Shown here in pieces: positions 20,901 through 29,900 of a stretch of DNA of 60,578 nt (within the stretch, counting starts at the first letter, position 1; each line of letters begins with the position of its first letter). Below the pieces are notes generated by a model. It had not been told where the DNA came from and made no database searches. It worked only from the letters and a program-made list of their open reading frames with translations. Source of the stretch: Oligoflexia bacterium (GTDB lineage: Bacteria; Bdellovibrionota_B; Oligoflexia; Oligoflexales; JAGOVF01); assembly GCA_030432875.1 (NCBI GenBank), contig JAUILP010000015.1, positions 1-60,578 on the forward strand, read 5' to 3'. A program made the position numbers and the translations under genes.

Positions 20901-23900
20901 CATTTGGTCGCTTCCCGCAACTTATAATATGGATGTGCGCCCCAGGATATACGCATCAGAAATCAATACGCTCTTAACTGAGAGTGAGGTGGGCGCAAAT
21001 GCAAATACGGTTGGCGTTAATCCTTCGTTCAAAGCAATAGAAGGAACGCCCCTCAGTTTCCAGATTGCTAACGGCAGCAACTTAGGGTTTAGCTACCCAG
21101 TATCAGACCCTACCAGGGGTGCCGAGTATACCGCCCTTTTAAATACCAACCTGGTTCTCAAAATCATAAATCCGGATAAGGGTGCCGTCACTCCTGGCTA
21201 TAGCTGCACAAACGGCATTTGTACTGGTACCTTTACCCCATCAGCAAACCAAACCAACAGAGGTTCCTTTGATTTTTATCTCGAGCTCACCGACGCCAAA
21301 TTGCCAAGTGGCCAGCAGGTGATCACCTCGGCAACTAAAAAGGCCTATATTGATATTTATCCTAAGCCTACAACGAATAACCTCTTGTATTACACTGTAG
21401 AAGGAGAGCCTAGAACCATAAAAATCGACCGCGGGGCAAGTTTAGGTTATGAACATGCGAGAAATCACGACATTAAAACTTTGGATATCACGTATCAAAC
21501 ACCAGGAGTGGTAACGACCTCTGCTCCCTCGTGCGCTGGGTCATTCTGTACCACAATTTTTGATCCCAAGACTTTTAAGACGGCTAACGAAGGCAATCTT
21601 TCCGAAGGTAATTTCACCTTTGGTGTCGAAGTAGAAGAACCAGGGGTGTCAAGAGGCCCCGCCTATTCTAAGAATATCAGCACCGTATCAGTTGCGGTCT
21701 ATCCCAAGCCGCTCGTTTCTGCTGGGGCTTCCTTTACCAATATTCCCGTGTGGGAAAATGAACCTTACGTCCTACAGATTAAGGCTGGGACGGGACTTGG
21801 ATATACCCACCTGTGGAGTCACCAAGCGAAATATGTCCGGGTGAATTCACTCTCTGCTGGCTCCAGTTTTGCCGGATCATGTACCAGCGGTGATACCTGT
21901 TTTGTTTGTGTTACCGGCACCTGTACGGGCACATTCACGCCGGTTTCAAGCGGAGGAGGTTATGGCAATAACAAAGCTAACTTTAACTATGATGTGGGCA
22001 ACACCTATGCTCCTCTAGCTCCTGCTCGCTCAACCACTGTTTGGAGTACAAATCCAACTGACGTCAGCTTTAACGTCCGCGCAGTACCCAGTATGCCTAC
22101 CTCCATTAGCTATAACAGCAATATTGAGAGCACAGCATATGAAGCCCTTGATATCACAGGAAAAACACTTACCCGTGGGCAGGACTACTTTTATGCAGAC
22201 AATACCGGGCAAGTTGGCGCTATAAAATTTGAGTTAGCAAGCCCCTCTCATCTGAGTTGTGCTGGAGGGTGTGTGGTCTCCACAAACTGCTCAAGTGGCA
22301 CCTGTACCTTGCCAACGCTTATCCCAGATCTCGACTGGAATAGAGTTGATGGCTTAGCTTCGGTAAATTACCGGGTTCTTATTAAGGACACCGCATTTAC
22401 GGGAGCCGCACAGGAACGCTGGTCTGATTGGAGCCGACTAGATTTCTCCATTTTGCCTCGTGGACGCGGAACGGCCACGACTGAAATTGGGACAGGTATT
22501 GCGGGCGAAGCTAAAAACGTGGTGATTGGTTTAGGTTCTGGCTATACCCACGATGAAAATGCCAAAGCCTCTAAAATAAAAATCATCACTTCTCCTGCTG
22601 GCTCAACATCGAACGTGACGATTACCAATGCTGTGAGCGACGAAGTTTCCTGCGATGCGAACGGTGATTGTTCCCTTACTGTTTTACCTAATGCGACGGC
22701 ATTTAGCGCTGTTGCCGGAAAAACAGACCCCGCAAGCGGTGTGGGCTACGGCTGGGCCAAAATTACTTATCAAGTCACCACACCTGTGACCCCTGTCGGG
22801 GGCGGCGCTGCTGTTCAAGTCCTTTCAACTCCAGGTGTTGCTTATGTATACTTTAGACCGCGCCCAACGCCAGATAATATAAGTATTACGACTGCGGCTG
22901 TTCCTTCTGCCATTGAAGCAACTAACTATTCCCTTACTATTCGCCTCAAAGGCACTGGCGGTTGTGTCAGCGGTTGCGGTTATATCCATCCCTTGTCCTG
23001 GAAAGCTGATTCCATAGATATTTCCAACCTTTCGAGTGCTAATGCAGAAATAGTCAATTCACCAGCACCTTCTTGTGTCGTTGCGACCGGCGTATGTACG
23101 GTGATTTTTAAGGGGAACGTCCCTGACCGGTTTACTTTTGACTATTTGGTAACCGTCAAAGATACCTTTAACAATACCCTGCTAGCCCAGTCCACCCCAG
23201 GAACTGCCACCATAGACGTAGTCCCTCGCCCACAAGCAATGACTGTCGCCGCGCAAACAGTCTACGAAGGTCGAGCTGTAGATATCATGATGACACAGAA
23301 CAGTGTCGGGTATAAGCATATACCTGTCAACGCCCCTTCAAATGGCGCTGTCGTCCTTGGAGGTCATAATGCCAAGGGCCTTGAAATCATCAGCGCACCA
23401 GCGAAAGGTACTTATAAGGGTGTTTTAGCTGGTGCACCTCAAAACTGCTCCACTCTCTACTCAGCAAGTCCGTTTTGTAACTGCAATACTCATCCCTGTG
23501 CTCTGCGTTTTTCCCCTAATGCGAGTCTATGGACCAACGCGCAAGGAGATATCTCTGACACTCTAACTTATAGGGTTAGAGATGAAAGCTACTTAGAAAC
23601 TAATGGCACCACTCCACTCCTACAAAAAGGCGCTGACGGTACTATCAGCTTAACGATTAGACCTAGGGTACTCACTAACAGCCGCGATTACCCCTCTGGG
23701 GCATCCATGGGAGTGGAAGGGGCCAACAAAACCGTCTCAATAGTTTCAGGATCTGGTGGCACGAATGCGGGTGGTTACATACATACAATGAACCCTGCCG
23801 TGAGTACTTCTTACACGGCGAAGAGTATAAGCATAGAAAGCATCACAGGAGCTACCGTAAGCTGCGGGACGCCTCCTTGTTCCATAACCTGTACCACCGG

Positions 23901-26900
23901 TACCTGTACTGTCCCACTCACCCCTCTCAGTGGCGGAAGTTTTGTAACCAGCGCAAGCTTTGACTATAATATTACGGACAATTCATCAGCGGTCGACGGA
24001 GGTCCGGATTACACCTCTCATAAAAAAGGCACATCATCGGTTTATTTTTATCCCCTGCCCAAGGCGACGACCAAATCCATTGTCATTGCTAAAAACAGCC
24101 CTGCTGCCATTTTACAGATCACCCAAGGGTCGGGCTATACGCATTTGACTACGGGAGCCTCAAGTTGGATAAACGAAACGAACCCCTTGCAAGGTGCTAC
24201 GCCAAATGGAACTTTGGGGTCTTTTAGTTGTACCAGCGGCAACTGTACGGCAACTTATACGCCAGGCGCCAATACTTTTTCAACTTCCAGCTCAGATATC
24301 ATCACCTTTCAGTATAGTGTCACAAATAACGTTGTAGCGGCCCCGGATGGCGGTCCTGTGAGCAGCGTCAAATCGCCATCTAACGGGACTTATAGTATAG
24401 AAATTTTCCCCAAACCCGTTGCCTCAGCAAAAACAGTAACTTGGGTTGAAGGTGAGGGAGATCTCAGTAAAGCTGTTGCCGACAGAATGAAAATCACCAT
24501 TAAAAAAGGCGTGGATTACACCCATGATCGTGATAGCAATCCGGATAAAATCATCGTAAGCGGTGTTACCGGCGGCGATTTCTCAGGAGGAGCCAATCCC
24601 TTTAGTTGTGGTGGTGATACATGTACAGCTACCTTCATCCCTTCAGCGACCTCGGTGGATGCAAGTACTCCAGCGGCACATTTTGATTATAAGGTAGAAA
24701 TTTCTGGATATTCGTCGTTTCCTTCAGATGCCGCTTCCTATGATATTATCATTATGCCAAAACCCATTGGCTATAATTTTACCTTTGATACCCTTCAGCA
24801 TTCACCCTCAACACCAACATCAACATTTAAATTTGCCACTGCGGAGAATCTTATTTCAAATCCTAAAACGGTCAAAGCCTATACTCATGGATGGGGCCTA
24901 AGCATTGCCCAGTTTGAACTTGTCTCTTCGCCTGTTAAAAACGGGGTAGGAGCGGGAACGCTAACCATGGGAGCCCCTTCAGGAACTACAGTACAAGCTG
25001 AATATACTCCGACGCCAATGAATATCACGGGAGATGTTACTTTTACCTATAGAATTAAGGTTTCAAATGGCCCTAATGTATGGGCGTGGACAGATATAAA
25101 AACGGGAACCCTTGCGATAGAGTCTCTTCTCTCAGTTCTTGGTGCCTATAAAGAAGCTGAATGGCAATATGATCCTCTTGTCGGCAACACAACGATCACA
25201 ATTAATGACATCAACATCGCTCGCAATGCTTCAGTTGGTTATGACCATAAACAAGGCCTCAATGCTGATAAAATTATATTTCATCAAATCACACCCAGCG
25301 GAAAAGGGATGCTGAACGGTGTAACATTAGGGCAGTACAGTGATTTAACATCAGGGGTCTGGACCGGAAGCTTTACTACCGAACCTTGGATGTTTGGGCA
25401 TTATTATATCGAATACAGTGTATGCGCGGGAGCTGTTTGTACCAGTGACACAGCAGCCGTGTCACCGAGAACCAATGATCAGGCCAAATGGTTGCATATA
25501 TATGTTAAACCTAGTGATGCTCCGCCAAAAACATGTACTAAAAATATTACCGCATTTAAAAATATAGTGCGAAAGATATCGATCAAACAAGGTAGCGATC
25601 CCTGCCAGGACGGTGAGTACTACTCAGACACCAACACCAATAAATCAGACCCCAATCCTGCAAATCATAAAATAGACCATATAGTGCAGATGAACTTTAT
25701 GGGAGCCACAGCTAATCTTATTGCATCTGACAGCACTGATGTTACTTGTTCAGGAACCAATCCTAAGCGTTGTTACTGTAATAAATACCTCAATTTTTAT
25801 AATATTGATGGGACAGTCCAGTCTCCCAATACAATGCCGATCACGACAACACAAGGTCTCCTCAGCAGTACGGGAAATGCGCGTGGTTGGTTTGAAAGTG
25901 ATTGTAATTTTAAGGTCAAATACACTACGCCCAATGCAACAGGGACTAATGTACTCACTTATGATGTCATCACCCATGCCCGTACTTTGCAAAACGGAGC
26001 AACCTATGCGCCCAAATCTGAGACTACAGGAACCCTCAATTTTATTGTCATAAATCCCCTCACCCCAGTCGCCCAAAACATCACCCGCACCGCGGTGGAA
26101 GATGAACCGACAGGCTTTGCCCTAACAACTTATGATGTTAGTGAAGGAACTGATGGATGGCTAAAAGCTAGCGACATAGATCCCACAAACTGCCCCGCAA
26201 GTTTCCCAATTGACCGCTGCCCCATGGCAGTCGATTCCATAATCATTTCCAGTTATGACAATGCCAAATTTTCCTCTGCTCTTTTTGATGGACCCTGCAC
26301 CGATGGTGTTTGTAGTATTGCCATCAATCTCCAAAATGATGTGACGGGAACAGGTGTTATTTACTATCAAGTTGTAGCCAACGGGGTGCAGTCAGCGCAA
26401 AAAACCCTCACTGTAACGATTACCGGCAAACCCGATGCCCCGTCGTCTTTTGGAGATAAGCAGTACTTCTCTGGCAATGGTTTATACCGCTATCAATTTT
26501 ATCGCAATAATTATGACTATACCGAAGAAGGAAGCTTTTATACCACGCTCTATGGACAAGGTTCCCCTACAGGCCAGTGGATTCCCGTAGTCCTATCTCA
26601 TTATGGTGCCAAACCGGGTAATTCGGATAGTGTTTGGAATAAAGGTTATTTTGATGTCGACGGAGATAAAATGGCGGCTGTGGTATGGACTAATTCCAGT
26701 GGGACACCGCAAGCCGCTACCTCCTCAGGAGCTCATAATAATTATGGGACGCTCACGGAGTGGACCTGCTACCCCAATACCGATAACAATATTCCAGGCG
26801 GGGTTGTCGCCGCTGCTCTCGCAGATGGTCAGTGCCGAGCATGGTTCAGGCCTAGTGCTGGCGGCGTTGGGTCAGATAGATGGTTTTATTACCGAACCCA

Positions 26901-29900
26901 AGATACCACGGGATTATGGCAGGGTGTGGACCCTGACACTGGTGGACAAGCCTTTGCTAATTGGGGCCGATCAAGTCTCCGAATCGATGTACGCGGCGAT
27001 GATTCGACCATACTGGTAACCGCAAAAGATGCCCCAGACAAAACGGCTTATCCCGCCGTCAGTGCAGGAAACTGGCCCGCGAGCTATACGCTCGTTCGCG
27101 GCGGCGAAAATCGTCTGACCTTTTCACGCGGGGTACAGTATCTTAAGGATCAGTGGCAGTGGTACCCAGGCACCGAATATGCCAGCAGTATAGAAATTGC
27201 CGCTGGCGGTGAAGCCGCAGGGGTAACGGCTCCGACAGGTTTTGCTGATGTTGATGGTGTTAAGGGCTATGACAATGATCCAGGAGACTCCCTCGCAGCC
27301 GGTCACTTTAGCTGTGATGCAACAGGAAACTGTATGATTGATGTCAAAGCCAAGGATACCTATCCTTCCTTTCCTGCGGAAGCATCTTTTTGGTACCGTA
27401 TCCATGTTAACGAAGATTATACCTCAGCCGGTCATGACTTCTACGGACGCTTGCATAAAGCCTCTGAATGGAAACAAGTCCGCATCAAAATCGAACTCGG
27501 TGGTTGCGATTTTACCCCGGCACTTGCTTCAGGAGCTAACCAGCTATCCAGCAGCGGCAAAATTCTAATCAATGAAGGTATCACCTTTGATGTCGGCAAT
27601 AATCTCACGACCAATGGCAATACCTATGAACATCCCGGAACCGGCATTCAGTGGCGGCCACTCTCTAGACTTGAGTTTAAAAACTTGGCTTACGGAACTG
27701 TAACCAATGCCACTTGGAATGCAACTGACAGCATTTGGCAACTCCCATGTGTTTCTGGAAAATGTACAGAAACATGGAATACCCAAAACAACTACATGGG
27801 GGCAGGGTCTGGCTTTGATGTCCGCGTCGTCGATGATTACAACTGTAAGAGTAACTGGGTAAACTGGAAACGACAAATGCGTCCTCAAGTCGCGACACGC
27901 CAAGTGTGTAACTATGATTCGAGTGCTAAGCCGGACTGCGTTCGCGATGACTATGCCGCTCAAGATCAGGGGATTACAGGTGGCTCGACACTCCTTAAAA
28001 TCAGAAAACGCAAATCTGCAGCGCAAAACGCATACGGAGACTTCGAGTATGAAACGCGTACCAGCGAAGGGGGAACGGATACTATTAGTGCAAGCAAAGT
28101 TGTGCTTAAAAACTTCACTGTATCGTCCGGAACATTGGCTCAAGTGCTTGATGGGACAACACCATTCACCTTGGATTCAGGTGTTAGCTGTGTAGGTACC
28201 GTTGCTGCGGGTAATTTAGTATGTACGCTCACAGGAGCTGCCTGTGACGCAAATGGTGACTGTAGTGCCACCATAAACTTTGCAAGTGGCGTCCAGTCCC
28301 TCGTCACCTTGAGCTTTAAATATGACGTATATACCCAAGGCAACACCATTGTATCTCGCGGATTTTGGACACGAAACCTAAATTATGACACGGCCCAATC
28401 TGGCTCTTATCCAAGCCGATTTGGATTCACAACTGTTGCTGATCCTAGCGACTTAGTGGGATCCACAGGAACCAAATATGAAATGATTGTTAAACCCAAA
28501 CCCGACATAGCGAGCATTAGCCCTGCGCTTAATGATCCAGCTAATGTTCCGGTCACCACCTTTATCAATGAACCGGTAACCATAAAACTCAGTCATACGG
28601 CTAATGCCGGACAAGGGGTGATCAAGGCTTATAACTATCCTGATTTGACGATCTTTAACAACCGCTATTCTAATATTTCGTTTGGAAATCCTAATCACCT
28701 CCAAATTGTTAGCAATAGCTATGATCCAAGCACCCAAATCGCTACCGTTGTGGTGCAACCAACTGATAATTTTGTCGGCAAGGGCGCTAACTCTGCATCA
28801 TTTGACTATACCGTCAATGTTTGGGGAGCAGAGCAAACCGGTACCATTCGGGTGAATGTGGATAGCTACCTGACCGCAGGTAATATCACCAAATCCATGA
28901 CCCATGATCAGTCGCCATTAGTCATTGATGTTGCGCTTGGAGCTGAGTACACGCAAAATACCCCCTATACTTATAAGGCTGCTACCATCAGTGCCTTTGA
29001 TTTGATCGCTGGTGAAGGGGTGAGTGCTGTGCCAGGAACCTGCGATGGCGCGGGTAAATGTACGATCTCCTTTACTCCGGCAACCGGTCCAGATTTTATC
29101 GGCCAAACAACAATCAAATATAAACTTCAAGCCGGTCCTGGCGGAAGCGAGAAATGGTCAAACTGGGCAACCATCACTATAGACGTTACGGCTAGTGACA
29201 GCGCTCCCATCGTCTTTGATATGGATCTCAACGGCAAAGACACCGAACCCAAACTCTTAGTATTTAGTTTATCACCGAGTAGTAATTCCACTATAGGTAA
29301 AGATTATGGTTACTTTGATACAAATAGCGATAAGGCGACTCTTTTAGAAATCGTGGGAGCGAGTAACCAAAATGGCAGCGTTAGCCCTGGTACTCCTATT
29401 ACCTGTACCAACGGAATTTGTCTCGCAAGCTTTACCCCCACTCCTGGGTACTTTACCCCAAGTAGTCCTTTACCCGCTGAAATTGCCCAGTTTGACTTCA
29501 AGGTGAGTACCTATAACGCGGTTACTACGAACACAACCCAGTCCGCCGCTGCCGCTACGGTAACCGTTAACTTTGTCCCGCAAATTGTGGCGACCAGTTA
29601 CCAAACCAATGGGGTTAAAGATGTTGCGGTTAACCTATCCATCGCAAAAGGGAGCGGTTATACCTACCAACCTACGGATTCATCAGTCACACACCTTGTC
29701 ATCACCAACCCAGTGCATGGATCTGTGGTGAGTTCTCTGGTTTCGTGTAGTGCTGGATCTTGTCCTGTTACCTTTAACCCAACCGGTGGTTATGCGGGAG
29801 ACCCTGGCAACATCAATGATTTTGCGTCATTTGATTACAAAGTCCAAATTCGCGATGTTGACAATACCACCGTGCTTAAGGAATCAAACGTGGTGACCGC